Source of the DNA: Pseudonocardia hierapolitana
GTDB taxonomy: Bacteria > Actinomycetota > Actinomycetes > Mycobacteriales > Pseudonocardiaceae
Assembly: GCF_007994075.1 (NCBI RefSeq)
Contig: NZ_VIWU01000001.1
Location: 3,100,001-3,164,000 of the forward strand
Reading direction: 5' to 3'
Length of the DNA: 64,000 nucleotides
Positions 51,075 through 60,095 of the stretch are shown here, in pieces. Below the pieces are notes generated by a model, which saw only the letters and a list, made by a program, of their open reading frames with translations, had not been told where the DNA came from and did no database searches. Position 1 is the stretch's first letter. Each line of letters opens with the position of its first letter. A program made the position numbers and the translations under genes.

Positions 51075-52582
51075 TGGCCGGCGACGTCCTTCTGCGGCTG
51101 CGCGGCGTCCAGAAGCGCTACGGCGGCGTGCGGGCGCTGCGGGGCGTCGACCTCGACGTTCTCGCCGGCGAGGTGCACGCGCTCGTCGGTGAGAACGGCG
51201 CAGGCAAGTCCACGCTGATCAAGATCGTGTCCGGTGCCGAGCTGGCGGACGAGGGCACGGCCGAGATCGACGGAGCCCCGCTCACCGGCGGGAGCACCCA
51301 GGCGGCCATGGAGGCGGGGATCGCCACCGTCTACCAGGAGCCGCACCTGTTCGGCGAGCTCACCGTGGCCGAGAACGTGTTCCTCGGCCGGGAGCTGCGG
51401 GCGAGCGGACGCGTGGACTGGGCGACGCAGCGAACCCGGGTGAGCGAGCTGCTGACCCAGATCGGCCTCGACCCGGCGATCGGCGACGTCCGCGTCGCCG
51501 ACCTCCCGGTGGCCGAGCAGCAGCTCGTGTCCATCGCCAAGGCGTTCGCGCACTCGGCGAAGGTGCTGATCCTCGACGAGCCGTCGGCGATCCTCACCGA
51601 CCGGGAGATCGAGGTGCTGTTCGGCGTGGTCCGGAACCTGCGTGCGGCAGGCGTCGGGATCATCTACATCTCCCACCGGCTCGACGAGCTGGCGCAGATC
51701 AGCGACCGGGTCACCGTGCTGCGCGACGGCGAGGTGGTCGCCAGCCGGCCGACGAGCGAGCTGACCGTGCGGCAGGTGGCCGAGCTGATGGTCGGCCACG
51801 AGCTGGGATCGGCCACCGCCGACCGGCCCGCCCCGACCGGCGAGCCGGTGCTCATGGTGGCCGGGCTCGGCCGATCCGGGGCGTTCACCGGCCTCGACCT
51901 GACGGTGCGACCGGCGGAGGTGGTGGCGCTCTACGGCCTCATCGGCTCGGGCACGGACTCGATCGCCCGCGCCCTCTACGGCGTGAGCCCGGCCGACACG
52001 GGCACCGTGCGGGTCGACGGCCGGGAGGTGCGGCTGCACTCGCCGCAGGACGCATCGTCGGCCGGGATCGCGATGCTGCCCGGCAACCGCAAGCAGCAGG
52101 GCGTGTTCGCGAACAAGTCGATCGCGTTCAACATCTCCAGCGCCCACCTGCGTCATCTGGCCAAGCTGGGCTTCTGGTTCGACCGGCGCCGCGAGCGCTC
52201 GATCGCGGAGGACTTCCTGCGGCGCATCGCGATCAAGGCCCCCGATGTGGACACCGCCGTCGGGGCGCTGTCCGGCGGCAACCAGCAGAAGGTCGTGCTC
52301 GCCCGCCAGCTCGTGCGCGCCCCCCGCGTGCTCGTGCTGGAGGAGCCCACGCAGGGCGTCGACGTGGGGGCGAAGGAGGAGATCCACCGGCTCGTCCTGG
52401 AGCTGGCCGACGGCGGCAGCGCCGTTCTCGTCATCTCGACGGATCTGCCGGAGGTGCTGCAGCTCGCGGACCGGGTGCTGGTGGTGCGCAAGGGCGCTGT
52501 GGTGCGCGAGTTCGAGCGGGGCGCGAGCCAGGCCGACGTGCTCGCGGCCGCAGCGGGCGACGAGGGCGAGGCAGCCGCATGA
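51074..52582 (+). CDS. Sugar ABC transporter ATP-binding protein, two-domain (RbsA/MglA type)
   Basis: The 502-residue protein has tandem ATPase domains. Domain one has GENGAGKST, VYQEPHLFGELTV and LILDEPSAILTDREIEVLF. Domain two lacks a normal Walker A (GLIGSGTDS), as usual in RbsA-type proteins, but keeps LSGGNQQKVVLARQL and LVLEEPTQGVDVG. It drives the two permeases encoded just after it. It overlaps both neighbours by a few bases. Confidence 0.93.
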   Translation: MAGDVLLRLRGVQKRYGGVRALRGVDLDVLAGEVHALVGENGAGKSTLIKIVSGAELADEGTAEIDGAPLTGGSTQAAMEAGIATVYQEPHLFGELTVAENVFLGRELRASGRVDWATQRTRVSELLTQIGLDPAIGDVRVADLPVAEQQLVSIAKAFAHSAKVLILDEPSAILTDREIEVLFGVVRNLRAAGVGIIYISHRLDELAQISDRVTVLRDGEVVASRPTSELTVRQVAELMVGHELGSATADRPAPTGEPVLMVAGLGRSGAFTGLDLTVRPAEVVALYGLIGSGTDSIARALYGVSPADTGTVRVDGREVRLHSPQDASSAGIAMLPGNRKQQGVFANKSIAFNISSAHLRHLAKLGFWFDRRRERSIAEDFLRRIAIKAPDVDTAVGALSGGNQQKVVLARQLVRAPRVLVLEEPTQGVDVGAKEEIHRLVLELADGGSAVLVISTDLPEVLQLADRVLVVRKGAVVREFERGASQADVLAAAAGDEGEAAA

Positions 52583-53580
52583 CGACTGTGACCAAGGACG
52601 TCGCGGCCCCGGTGCGCCGCAGGCCGCGGGTGCGGGCGATCGAGGGGCAGGAGCTCGCCCTCATCGCCGTGGTCGGCCTGCTGTGGGTGGTGCTCTCGCT
52701 CGTCACCGACACGTTCCTCACCACCGGCAACCTGCAGAACATCCTCTTCACGGTGGCCCCGATCGCGCTCGTCGGGATCGGGATGACGGCCGTGATCGTC
52801 ACCGCCGGGATCGACGTCTCGGTGGGCAGCCAGGCCGCCGTGGTGATGGTGATCGTCGCGCTGCTGGTGCGCGACTCGGGCCTGCCGTTCCTGCCGGCCG
52901 TCGCCGTCGCGGTGGTGATCGGGCTCGTGCTCGGCGCCGTCAACGGCCTGCTGGTGGCCTACGGCGGCATCCACCCGATCATCGTCACGTTCGGCACGCT
53001 CAACATCTACCGGTTCGTCTCGCTGCAGATCTTCGGCACCGAGCAGGTCGCCGGGGTGCCCGCGACGCTCGCCCCGATCGGCGGCGGTCTGGAAGGCCGG
53101 CTGCTCGGGGTGCCGACGGCCTGGTGGCTCACGCTGCTGCTGGCGGCCGGCATGTGGTGCTACATGCGCTACTGGGCCACCGGCCGGCACCTCTACGCGG
53201 TCGGCGGCGACGCGTTCGCCGCGCGGCTCGCGGGAGTGCGGGTGCGGCGGCGGCAGATCAGCGCGTACGTGCTCACGGGGGCGTGCGTCGGGCTCGCGGC
53301 GTGCGTGCTCATCGGCAGCGGCGGGCTGGTGCAGCAGAACGTGGGCACCGGGCTGGAGCTGCGGGTGATCGCCGCGGTGGTGATCGGTGGCACGAGCATC
53401 ATCGGCGGCCGCGGCACGGTGCTGGGCACCCTGCTGGGCGCGCTGCTGGTGGGCACCGTGTCCAGCGCCGTCACGCTGCTCTCGTGGCCCTCGGAGCTCA
53501 CGCAGCTGTTCATCGGCCTGTTCATCCTCGTGGCGGTCGGGGTCGACCTGCTGCGCGAGCGGCGGAGGAGCGCCCGATGA
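52579..53580 (+). CDS. Sugar ABC transporter permease 1 (RbsC/RhaP type)
   Basis: The 333-residue protein has eight to ten hydrophobic segments. It shows the family stretch MTAVIVTAGIDVSVGSQAAVVMVIVA and the signature GACVGLAACVLIGSGG with VIGGTSIIGGRGTVLGTLLGALLVG. This matches the RbsC permease family. It would pair with the permease encoded next, giving the heterodimer usual for rhamnose and AI-2 systems. ATGA overlaps on both sides show strong coupling. Confidence 0.9.
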   Translation: MTTVTKDVAAPVRRRPRVRAIEGQELALIAVVGLLWVVLSLVTDTFLTTGNLQNILFTVAPIALVGIGMTAVIVTAGIDVSVGSQAAVVMVIVALLVRDSGLPFLPAVAVAVVIGLVLGAVNGLLVAYGGIHPIIVTFGTLNIYRFVSLQIFGTEQVAGVPATLAPIGGGLEGRLLGVPTAWWLTLLLAAGMWCYMRYWATGRHLYAVGGDAFAARLAGVRVRRRQISAYVLTGACVGLAACVLIGSGGLVQQNVGTGLELRVIAAVVIGGTSIIGGRGTVLGTLLGALLVGTVSSAVTLLSWPSELTQLFIGLFILVAVGVDLLRERRRSAR

Positions 53581-54653
53581 CCGAGATCGAGACCGTCCCG
53601 CCCGCGGAGCGCACCCGCGGCGAGGGACTCGCGGCCAAGGTGCTGCGGATCGGGCTGACCGAGCGCATCGTGCTGCTCGCGGTGCTGCTGGTCGTGGTGG
53701 TCGTGTGGTTCCGGGTGCTCGGCGCGGGCGGCTACCTCGTGGCCCCGTACGACCTGCGCTACCTGGGCAACGCGCTCGAGTCGATGGTGCCGTTCGCGCT
53801 GCTGGCGGTCGCGGAGCTGTTCGTGATCGTCTCCGGCCGCGGCGGGATCGACCTGTCGGTGGGCGCGATCGTCTCGCTCGCCGGCATGGTGTTCGGGTTC
53901 ATGGTCGGCGTGTGGGGATGGCCGCTGCTCCCGTCGATCCTCGGGTGCATCGTCGTGGGCGCGCTGCTCGGCGCCGTCAACGGGGCGCTCGTGGCCTACG
54001 TGCGGTTCCCGGCGTTGATCGCGACGCTCGCGACGTACTACGCGTACAGCTCGCTCGCGCTGATCAGCAACGCGAACGCGCCGATCTCCACGCCGCCGGT
54101 CGTGGCACTGCACTCCCTGACCAGGAACGTCAACCTCCCGGCGCCGCTCCCGCCCGTCCCCCTGCACGTGTTCACGATCCTGCTGCCCTGCGCCGTGCTG
54201 GCCTGGGTGGTGCTGTCCCGGTCGACATACGGGCGGTCGCTGTACGCGGTGGGCACCAACGACGTCGCGGCCGCGTACGCCACGCAGTCGGTGGCGCGCA
54301 CGCGGTTCACGGCGTTCGTGCTGTCCGGGCTGCTCTCGGGCGTGGTGGCCGTCGTGACGGTCGGGCAGTTCGCCTCCGCCCGCCCGGACGCCGGCATCGT
54401 GGGCAACGGCATGGCACTGCCCGCGATCACCGTTGCGGTGCTGGGCGGCGTCGCGATCCAGGGCGGGATCGGGCGCGTCGGCGGCGTGCTGGTGGCGGCG
54501 CTGCTGATCACCTGGTTGAACGCCGGGATGCTGCTCGCGTTCCCGGAAGGCGCCGAGGGCAGCCGTTACCAGCTGCTCGCGCTCGGGTTGGTGCTCGTGC
54601 TGTCCGCCCTGCTCAACACGCTCGCACTGCGCCGCTACGGGAGGCTCGCGTGA
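53577..54653 (+). CDS. Sugar ABC transporter permease 2 (RbsC/RhaQ type)
   Basis: The 358-residue protein is a second RbsC-family permease with FVIVSGRGGIDLSVGAIVSLAGMVFG and AVLGGVAIQGGIGRVGGVLVAALL. A hydrophilic N-terminus of about 30 residues precedes the first helix. It forms the channel with permease 1. It overlaps permease 1 by ATGA and the aldolase gene by GTGA, so all the genes from the receptor on are read as one unit. Confidence 0.9.
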   Translation: MTEIETVPPAERTRGEGLAAKVLRIGLTERIVLLAVLLVVVVVWFRVLGAGGYLVAPYDLRYLGNALESMVPFALLAVAELFVIVSGRGGIDLSVGAIVSLAGMVFGFMVGVWGWPLLPSILGCIVVGALLGAVNGALVAYVRFPALIATLATYYAYSSLALISNANAPISTPPVVALHSLTRNVNLPAPLPPVPLHVFTILLPCAVLAWVVLSRSTYGRSLYAVGTNDVAAAYATQSVARTRFTAFVLSGLLSGVVAVVTVGQFASARPDAGIVGNGMALPAITVAVLGGVAIQGGIGRVGGVLVAALLITWLNAGMLLAFPEGAEGSRYQLLALGLVLVLSALLNTLALRRYGRLA

Positions 54654-55501
54654 CGTTCACCGTACGCCCGGACGAGGTGCCGGACGAGCTGGTGGCGCTC
54701 ACCCGGCGGATCGGCGACCCCGCGGCCGACCTGGTCGTCCTGGCCGAGGGCAACACCTCGGTCCGGTTGGACGGCGACCGGTTCGCCGTGAAGGCGAGCG
54801 GGTCGCGGATGGACCTCGCCGAGGCGGGCGACTTCGTCGTCGGCGAGCTGCCCGCGCTCGTCGACGTGCTGGAGAAGGGCGGCACCGACCAGGAGACGCT
54901 GTCGCGGCTGTTGTCGGCCGCGGAGCCGGCAAGCGCGGATGGGACTGCCGGCTGCTCGCGCGAGCGGGCGGTGCCTGAAGGGCCCGCGAGCCCGCCTGAG
55001 CGAAGCGGAGGCAATCGGATACGGGCGTCGATCGAGACGCTCGTGCACGTCGTCGCGCTCGCCGCCGGGGCCACGTGGGTGGCGCACACGCACCCGACCG
55101 CCGTGGTCGGGCTGCTCGCGGTGCGCGAGGCCGAGGAGCTGTGGTCGGCGCCGCTCTTCCCGGACGAGGCGGTGGTGCTCGGCGAGCCGGTGTGGGTGCC
55201 CTACGCGGCACCGGGCATCGCGCTCGGTGCGGCCGTCCACACAGCCGTGCGCGAGCGGCTGGACCGCGACGGCGTCGCACCCCGGCTCGTCCTGCTCGGC
55301 AACCACGGCATCGTCGCGCTCGGGGCCACCGCCTCCGAGGTGGAGACCATCACCACCATGGCGGTGAAGGCGGCCCGCGTCCGCTCGGTGGGTCTCGGCG
55401 CAGGCACGCTCGCCCCGCTGGGGATCGAGCACGCCCGCGAGCTCGCCGGGCGGCCCGACGAGGCGGCCCGCCGCACACTTCTGGGGCGCTCCAGGCCATG
55501 A
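54650..55501 (+). CDS. Class II aldolase/adducin family protein with an in-frame insertion
   Basis: The 283-residue protein has the class II aldolase fold: LVVLAEGNTSVRLDGDRFAVKASGSRM at the N-terminus, zinc-binding HTHP in WVAHTHPTAVVG, and LLGNHGIVALGATASEVETITTMA. Such enzymes cleave phosphorylated ketoses or deoxy-sugar acids. Residues about 92-124 are unlike the family: GTAGCSRERAVPEGPASPPE looks like translated repeat DNA inserted in frame before the conserved ASIETLVHVV. The protein may still fold if the insertion is in a surface loop. Confidence 0.8.
   Translation: MTFTVRPDEVPDELVALTRRIGDPAADLVVLAEGNTSVRLDGDRFAVKASGSRMDLAEAGDFVVGELPALVDVLEKGGTDQETLSRLLSAAEPASADGTAGCSRERAVPEGPASPPERSGGNRIRASIETLVHVVALAAGATWVAHTHPTAVVGLLAVREAEELWSAPLFPDEAVVLGEPVWVPYAAPGIALGAAVHTAVRERLDRDGVAPRLVLLGNHGIVALGATASEVETITTMAVKAARVRSVGLGAGTLAPLGIEHARELAGRPDEAARRTLLGRSRP
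54927..55022 (+). repeat. In-frame inserted repeat-like segment within the aldolase gene
   Basis: About 95 bases rich in GAGCGGGCGG, GGGCCCGCGAGCCCGCC and GAGCGAAGCGGAGG break the aldolase similarity. They keep the reading frame. The base pattern, with CTCGCGCGAG and GGGC/GCCC palindromes, resembles extragenic repeats of actinobacteria rather than coding DNA. Other copies in this window were not seen. Confidence 0.5.
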
Positions 55502-55554
55502 GGCCGGTCGGCATCCACGCCGGGTGGTTCATCGCGGAGACGCCCACCCGCTGA
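55498..55554 (+). pseudogene. Gene remnant of 18 codons coupled to the aldolase stop
   Basis: An ATG overlaps the aldolase stop (ATGA), as for the other genes of this operon, and opens MRPVGIHAGWFIAETPTR before TGA. The coupling suggests that another catabolic gene once followed, for example a sugar isomerase or epimerase, whose body has been deleted. A very short real peptide cannot be excluded. Confidence 0.4.
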
Positions 55555-55632
55555 AGTCCCTCCCCTGCGGGCGGGGCGGAGATCCCTCGCGCGCGGGAGG
55601 TGGACACCGCCGGGCGTCGCGAGGCTGGGTGC

Positions 55633-56157
55633 ATGGCCACGTCATCCGCGGTGCGGCTCCCCGATGACCGCCGGGACGGGCGGCCCGTCCCCCGCTGGGC
55701 GGCCGTCGCCGCGCACCTCGTCCCGCTCACGACCCTGCCCTCCGGGCTCTGGCGCGTCCCGCTCGCACTCGGCTTCCCGATGGGGATCGTCGGCGTCCAC
55801 CTCGCGTGGTGGGAGCCCGCCTACTTCATCGGGCTCAGCCTGGTGACCGAGGGCGCAGCACTGCTGACGCTCGGCCTGGTGCGGCCGTGGGGCGAGCGCG
55901 TGCCGGCTTGGGTTCCGCTGCTCGGTGGCCGCCGCGTGCCGCCGCTCGCCGCCGTCGTGCCCGCCTCGATCGGGGCGGTGGTGGTGGCGCTGATCTGGGC
56001 GTTCGCGTTCCGCGACTTCCCGGAGCTCGGCGCGTTCCAGTTCACCCACCACGGCTGGAAGGTGCTCATGATCGCGTCCTACCTGCCGCTGCTGCTGTGG
56101 GCACCGCTGTTGGCGGCGGTCACCGTCGCCTACTACCGGCGGCGCTGCCAGGACTGA
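55633..56157 (+). CDS. Four-helix membrane protein, unknown function
   Basis: The 174-residue protein has about four hydrophobic segments (LWRVPLALGFPMGIVGVHL, FIGLSLVTEGAALLTLGLV, PPLAAVVPASIGAVVVALIWAFAF and a C-terminal IASYLPLLLWAPLLAAVTVAYY). PSGLWRVPLALG and the overall layout occur in actinobacterial membrane proteins without a known role. It overlaps the convergent LysR gene by 25 bases. A hairpin-rich stretch (55560-55600) lies upstream. Confidence 0.65.
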   Translation: MATSSAVRLPDDRRDGRPVPRWAAVAAHLVPLTTLPSGLWRVPLALGFPMGIVGVHLAWWEPAYFIGLSLVTEGAALLTLGLVRPWGERVPAWVPLLGGRRVPPLAAVVPASIGAVVVALIWAFAFRDFPELGAFQFTHHGWKVLMIASYLPLLLWAPLLAAVTVAYYRRRCQD

Positions 56158-57038
56158 CCCGGGAAGATCTCGGCGGCCACCGCCAGGAAGCCGCCGAGCA
56201 CCGGCGACTCGTCCCCGGGCCGCCAGGTCAGGGCCACGGGCACGCGGACGTCGGCGCCCGTGACCGGTCGGAAGGCGACGCCCTCGAACTGCAGCCACTC
56301 CGCCGACGCCGGAAGGAGCGCCACGCCCACGGCGGCGGCGACCAGAGCAACCACCGTGTAGGTGTCCTGTGCCTCCTGCACGACGCGCGGCCAGAAGCCG
56401 ACCTCGGCGCAGGCGCGCATCGCGGTGTCGCGCAAGTTGGAGCCCTGGCGGTCGGGATAGCTCACGAAGTTCTCCCCGGCCAGGTCGGCCAGCGGGACGG
56501 ACGGCCGGCCGGCGAGCGGGTGGTCGTCGGGGAGTACGGCGACGAGCTCCTCGTCCAGGACCGTGCGGCTGGCCAGCGGCCCGGGCACGGGTGCGCGAAG
56601 CAGGGCCACGTCTATGCTGCCGTCCAGCAGGCCGCCGATCTGCGCGCCGCTGAACACCGACGGGTGCAGCGACAGGCGGACGAGTGGGTAACGCGCCCGG
56701 TAGGCGCGGGTCATCCGGGGCAGCAGCCGCCACGTCGTCGCGCCGGTCAGGCCGACGCGGATCTCACCGCGCTCGCCCTGCTCGGTGAGCAGCACCGACT
56801 CCCGGGCACGGTCGGCCTCGGCGAGCACGCGGCGGGCGTGCTCGAGGAAGACGACGCCTGCGTTGGTGAGCCGGACCCGTCGGGTGGTGCGCTCGAGCAG
56901 CCGCACTCCCAGGTCGCGCTCCAGGTACTTGATCTGCTGCGACAGCGGCGGCTGGGCGATGTGCAGGCGCGCCGCGGCGCGCCCGAAGTGCAGCTCCTCG
57001 GCCACGGCGGCGAAGGCCCTCAGGTGCCGCAGCTCCAT
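56133..57038 (-). CDS. LysR family transcriptional regulator
   Basis: The 301-residue protein has the LysR HTH (MELRHLRAFAAVAEELHFGRAAARLHIAQPPLSQQIKYLERDLG) and a periplasmic-binding-like effector domain (IRVGLTGATTWRLLPRMTRAY, then FVSYPDRQGSNLRD). LysR proteins usually activate a divergent operon when they bind a pathway intermediate. Here the divergent operon encodes the TctABC importer and its CoA-transferase and ThDP enzymes, so it is the likely regulator. Confidence 0.92.
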   Translation of the reverse strand: MELRHLRAFAAVAEELHFGRAAARLHIAQPPLSQQIKYLERDLGVRLLERTTRRVRLTNAGVVFLEHARRVLAEADRARESVLLTEQGERGEIRVGLTGATTWRLLPRMTRAYRARYPLVRLSLHPSVFSGAQIGGLLDGSIDVALLRAPVPGPLASRTVLDEELVAVLPDDHPLAGRPSVPLADLAGENFVSYPDRQGSNLRDTAMRACAEVGFWPRVVQEAQDTYTVVALVAAAVGVALLPASAEWLQFEGVAFRPVTGADVRVPVALTWRPGDESPVLGGFLAVAAEIFPGQSWQRRR

Positions 57039-57113
57039 GGCCAGTATTGATACCGCATCCGTCTCAGTCGTGCCGCATCTTGTATTGGACTGGCCAACCC
57101 CGCACTGCATACG
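57039..57113. promoter_or_regulatory. LysR control region and promoter of the tct operon
   Basis: The divergent region has an inverted pair GGCCAGT (57039-57045) and ACTGGCC (57089-57095), and a direct repeat CCGCATC at 57053-57059 and 57073-57079, two helical turns apart. A promoter TTGGAC (57085-57090), N17, CATACG (57108-57113) points to tctB. The repeats lie just upstream of and over the -35 element, where LysR activators bind. Confidence 0.55.
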
Positions 57114-57152
57114 GTCGCTGATCAGACATCCGGCCTCAGGGAAGAGGTGCTG

Positions 57153-57602
57153 ATGGAGCAGTGGCGTGGGCAGCTGCACCGGATCGGTCCGCTGCTCGTC
57201 CTCGCCGTGGGCGTCGGCGCCGTCGGGCTCTCGCTCGGGTCGCTGACAGCGCCCGGCCCCGGCCTGTGGCCGTTCGTCGTGGCGCTGCTGCTCACCGGCA
57301 CGGGGCTCGTGCTCCTGGTGGTCGACGACCCGGAGGACTACGAACCGTTCACCCGCGGCTCGGCCCGGATCGCGGGCGGGCTCGGCGGGCTGGCCGTCTT
57401 CGTGGCGGCGTTCGAGGTGGTCGGGTTCCTGCTCCCGGCGTTCCTCATGCTCCTGCTGTGGCTGCGGGTGTTCGGCCGGGAGCCGTGGCGGTGGGCACTG
57501 GGCCTGGCGCTCGTCGGTTCCGTCGGGCTCTACCTGTTGTTCGACACCGCGCTCGGGGTCCGGTTCCCCGACGACGTGGTGGCCGAGCTGGTGGGCGGCT
57601 GA
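57153..57602 (+). CDS. tctB: Tripartite tricarboxylate transporter small permease TctB
   Basis: The 149-residue protein has four membrane helices and the TctB features PGPGLWPFVVALLLTGTGLVLL near the start and FGREPWRWALGLALVGSVGLYLLFDTALGVRFP at the end. It is the small membrane subunit that works with TctA. The ATG follows GAAGAGG at good distance. It is the first gene of the operon and ends one base before tctA. Confidence 0.92.
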   Translation: MEQWRGQLHRIGPLLVLAVGVGAVGLSLGSLTAPGPGLWPFVVALLLTGTGLVLLVVDDPEDYEPFTRGSARIAGGLGGLAVFVAAFEVVGFLLPAFLMLLLWLRVFGREPWRWALGLALVGSVGLYLLFDTALGVRFPDDVVAELVGG

Positions 57603-57603
57603 C

Positions 57604-59136
57604 ATGGGTGTCCTGGACGGGATCGCGCAGGGGTTCGCCGTCGCGCTGGACCCGGTGAACATCCTCTACGTCTTCCTCGGTGTGCTCATCGGCACGGTGA
57701 TCGGCGTGCTGCCGGGGCTCGGCCCGACCGCGACGATCGCGCTGCTGCTGCCGCTGACCTACGAGATCGAGCCGCACACGGCCGTGATCCTCCTGGCCGG
57801 GATCTACTACGGCTCGATGTACGGCGGCACGATCACGTCGGTGCTGCTGCGCCTCCCCGGCGAGGCCGCGTCGGTGGTCACCACGTTCGACGGCTACGAG
57901 ATGGCCAAGCAGGGCCGCGCCGGCCCCGCGCTGGGGATCGCGGCGATCGGGTCTTTCGTCGGGGGCGTGCTCGCCGTGATCGGGCTCGCGCTGCTCGCCC
58001 CGCCGCTGGCCGCGCTCGCCGTGTCGTTCGGCCCGCCGGAGTACGTGGCGATGACCGTGCTCGGCATCCTGCTCGTCACCTACCTCGGCACCGGCTCGGC
58101 CGTGAAGAGCCTCAGCATGGCGGCGCTGGGCCTGCTGCTCGCCACGGTCGGCCAGGACCCGATCGCCGGCACGACCCGGTTCACGTTCGGGCAGGTCGCG
58201 CTGTTCGACGGCCTCGACTTCGTGGCCGTCGCGATGGGGCTGTTCGGCGTCGGCGAGATCCTCCACAGCCTGGAGCGCACCGAGAAGGTCCAGGCCGTCA
58301 CGCAGAAGATCAAGAACATCTGGCCCAGCCGCGCGGACATGCGCGAGTCGGCGGGGGCCATCGGGCGCGGCAGCGTGCTCGGGTTCCTGATCGGTGTGCT
58401 GCCGGGGGGCGGTGGCGTGGTCTCATCGCTCGCCTCGTACGCGCTGGAGAAGCGGCGTGCCAAGGACCCGAGCCGGTTCGGCCGGGGCGCGATCCAGGGC
58501 GTCGCGGGGCCCGAGACGGCGAACAACGCCTCGTCGACCTCGGCGTTCATCCCGCTCCTGACGCTCGGCATCCCGGCCAACGTCGTGCTCGCGCTGATCT
58601 TCGGCGCGCTGCTCGTGCAGGGCGTGACGCCCGGCCCGCAGCTGATCGACCAGCACCCGGAGATCTTCTGGGGCGTGATCGCGTCGATGTTCGTCGGCAA
58701 CCTCATGCTGCTGGCGCTCAACATCCCGCTGGTCGGGGTGTTCGTGCAGATCCTGCGGGTGCGCGCCGGGATCCTCGCCGCGTTCGCCCTGCTCGTCACC
58801 ATGGCCGGGGTTTTCTCGATCAACAACGACGCCACCGACATGTGGGTGGTGCTCGCGTTCGGCCTGCTGGGCTGGCTGATGAAGAAGACGGGGTTCGAGC
58901 CCGGTCCGCTGGTGCTGGCGTTCGTGCTCGGGTCGATCCTCGAACGCGCGTTCCGCCAGTCGATGCTGATCTCCGGGGGCAACCTCGGCGTGTTCGTCAC
59001 CCGGCCGATCTCCGGCGGCCTGCTCGCCGCAACGGCCGTGATCGTCGTGATCAGCATCGTCACGGCCCGTCGCAGGGCCCGCGTGCTGCACCGCCACGAC
59101 ACCCCCGAACTCACACCCGCCGAGGGAGACCGATGA
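57604..59136 (+). CDS. tctA: Tripartite tricarboxylate transporter large permease TctA
   Basis: The 510-residue protein is highly hydrophobic and carries the TctA signatures GTVIGVLPGLGPTATIALLLPLTY, IYYGSMYGGTITSVLLRLPGEAASVVTTFDGYEM and GVAGPETANNASSTSAFIPLLTLGIPAN. It forms the ion-driven channel for carboxylates delivered by a TctC receptor. Two tctC genes in this operon could each serve it. It overlaps the first tctC by ATGA. Confidence 0.95.
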   Translation: MGVLDGIAQGFAVALDPVNILYVFLGVLIGTVIGVLPGLGPTATIALLLPLTYEIEPHTAVILLAGIYYGSMYGGTITSVLLRLPGEAASVVTTFDGYEMAKQGRAGPALGIAAIGSFVGGVLAVIGLALLAPPLAALAVSFGPPEYVAMTVLGILLVTYLGTGSAVKSLSMAALGLLLATVGQDPIAGTTRFTFGQVALFDGLDFVAVAMGLFGVGEILHSLERTEKVQAVTQKIKNIWPSRADMRESAGAIGRGSVLGFLIGVLPGGGGVVSSLASYALEKRRAKDPSRFGRGAIQGVAGPETANNASSTSAFIPLLTLGIPANVVLALIFGALLVQGVTPGPQLIDQHPEIFWGVIASMFVGNLMLLALNIPLVGVFVQILRVRAGILAAFALLVTMAGVFSINNDATDMWVVLAFGLLGWLMKKTGFEPGPLVLAFVLGSILERAFRQSMLISGGNLGVFVTRPISGGLLAATAVIVVISIVTARRRARVLHRHDTPELTPAEGDR

Positions 59137-60095
59137 AACGCCTGCTCGCCCTCACGCTCGCGGCCGCGCTGCTCTCCGCCGCGTGCGGCGGGCAACGCTC
59201 CGACGAGCCGGAGGCCTACCCCTCCGACCAGATCCGGCTGATCGTGCCGTACACGGCCGGCGGTCCCACCGACATCGCCGCACGCTCGCTCGGCAAGTAC
59301 ATGGAGACCTCGCTCGGCCAGACGGTCGTGGTGGAGAACCTTCCCGGCGCCTCGGGCTCGACGGCCTACCAGGAGCTGCTGTCCGCCGAGCCGGACGGCT
59401 ACACGCTGTCGATGTCCGCGCTGCCCACGGCCGTGCTCAACTACCTCACGAACGACGTCGGCTACACCCGCGACTCGTTCGCCCCGGTCGGGGTGATCAC
59501 CCAAGTGCCGTCGGCCCTCGTCGTGCCCGCCGCATCGCCGTACGCCGACCTGGCGGCGCTCTTCGCGGCCGCGCGCAGCGACCCCACGCTCGTCAGCGTC
59601 GGCACGCCGGGAGCGACCAACACGCACGCCGCGGAGACCCGCCGGATCACCCAGATCCACGGGGTACCGCTCACCGTCGTCCCGTTCAACGGCGCGCAGG
59701 AGGTGCTCGCGGCGCTACTGGGCGGCAACGTCGTCGCCGGGTTCGTGAACGCCTCGCAGGACATGCTGCCCGCCATCGAGTCCGGGCAGCTGCGGGTGCT
59801 GGCCGTCGGCACCGAGGAGCGGCTGCCGTACATCGACGCGCCCACCTTCGCCGAGCAGGGCTATCCGGAGATCACGCAGAGCACCACCACGTTCGGCGTG
59901 GTCGCCCCGGCCGGCACACCTCAACCGGTGATCGCGCGGCTCGAGGAGACCATGCGGGCGGCCTCGGCCGATCCGGAGACCCGGCGCGGGCTCGACGAGC
60001 GGTACGTGCCCGAGCAGTTCATGGGCAGCGCCGATCTCGCGGCGCTGTTCACCGAGACCGAGCAGACGTTCCAGGGGGTCGCAAGTGGTGGATGA
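59133..60095 (+). CDS. tctC: TctC-family solute receptor 1
   Basis: The 320-residue lipoprotein (LLSAACGGQ) is a Bug/TctC receptor: IRLIVPYTAGGPTDIAARSLGKYME, VVVENLPGASGSTAYQEL and VVPFNGAQEVLAALLGGNV. Receptors of this family bind carboxylates by the acid group outside the membrane. It is followed, with an 11-base overlap, by the ThDP enzyme gene. A second receptor, not obviously a recent copy, lies at 63019. Confidence 0.93.
   Translation: MKRLLALTLAAALLSAACGGQRSDEPEAYPSDQIRLIVPYTAGGPTDIAARSLGKYMETSLGQTVVVENLPGASGSTAYQELLSAEPDGYTLSMSALPTAVLNYLTNDVGYTRDSFAPVGVITQVPSALVVPAASPYADLAALFAAARSDPTLVSVGTPGATNTHAAETRRITQIHGVPLTVVPFNGAQEVLAALLGGNVVAGFVNASQDMLPAIESGQLRVLAVGTEERLPYIDAPTFAEQGYPEITQSTTTFGVVAPAGTPQPVIARLEETMRAASADPETRRGLDERYVPEQFMGSADLAALFTETEQTFQGVASGG

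Noticed and set aside
51897..51975. Possible inactivation of the second ATPase domain of the RbsA-type protein (GLIGSGTDS lacks a Walker A lysine)
   Set aside because: A degenerate second Walker A is normal in this two-domain sugar ATPase family.
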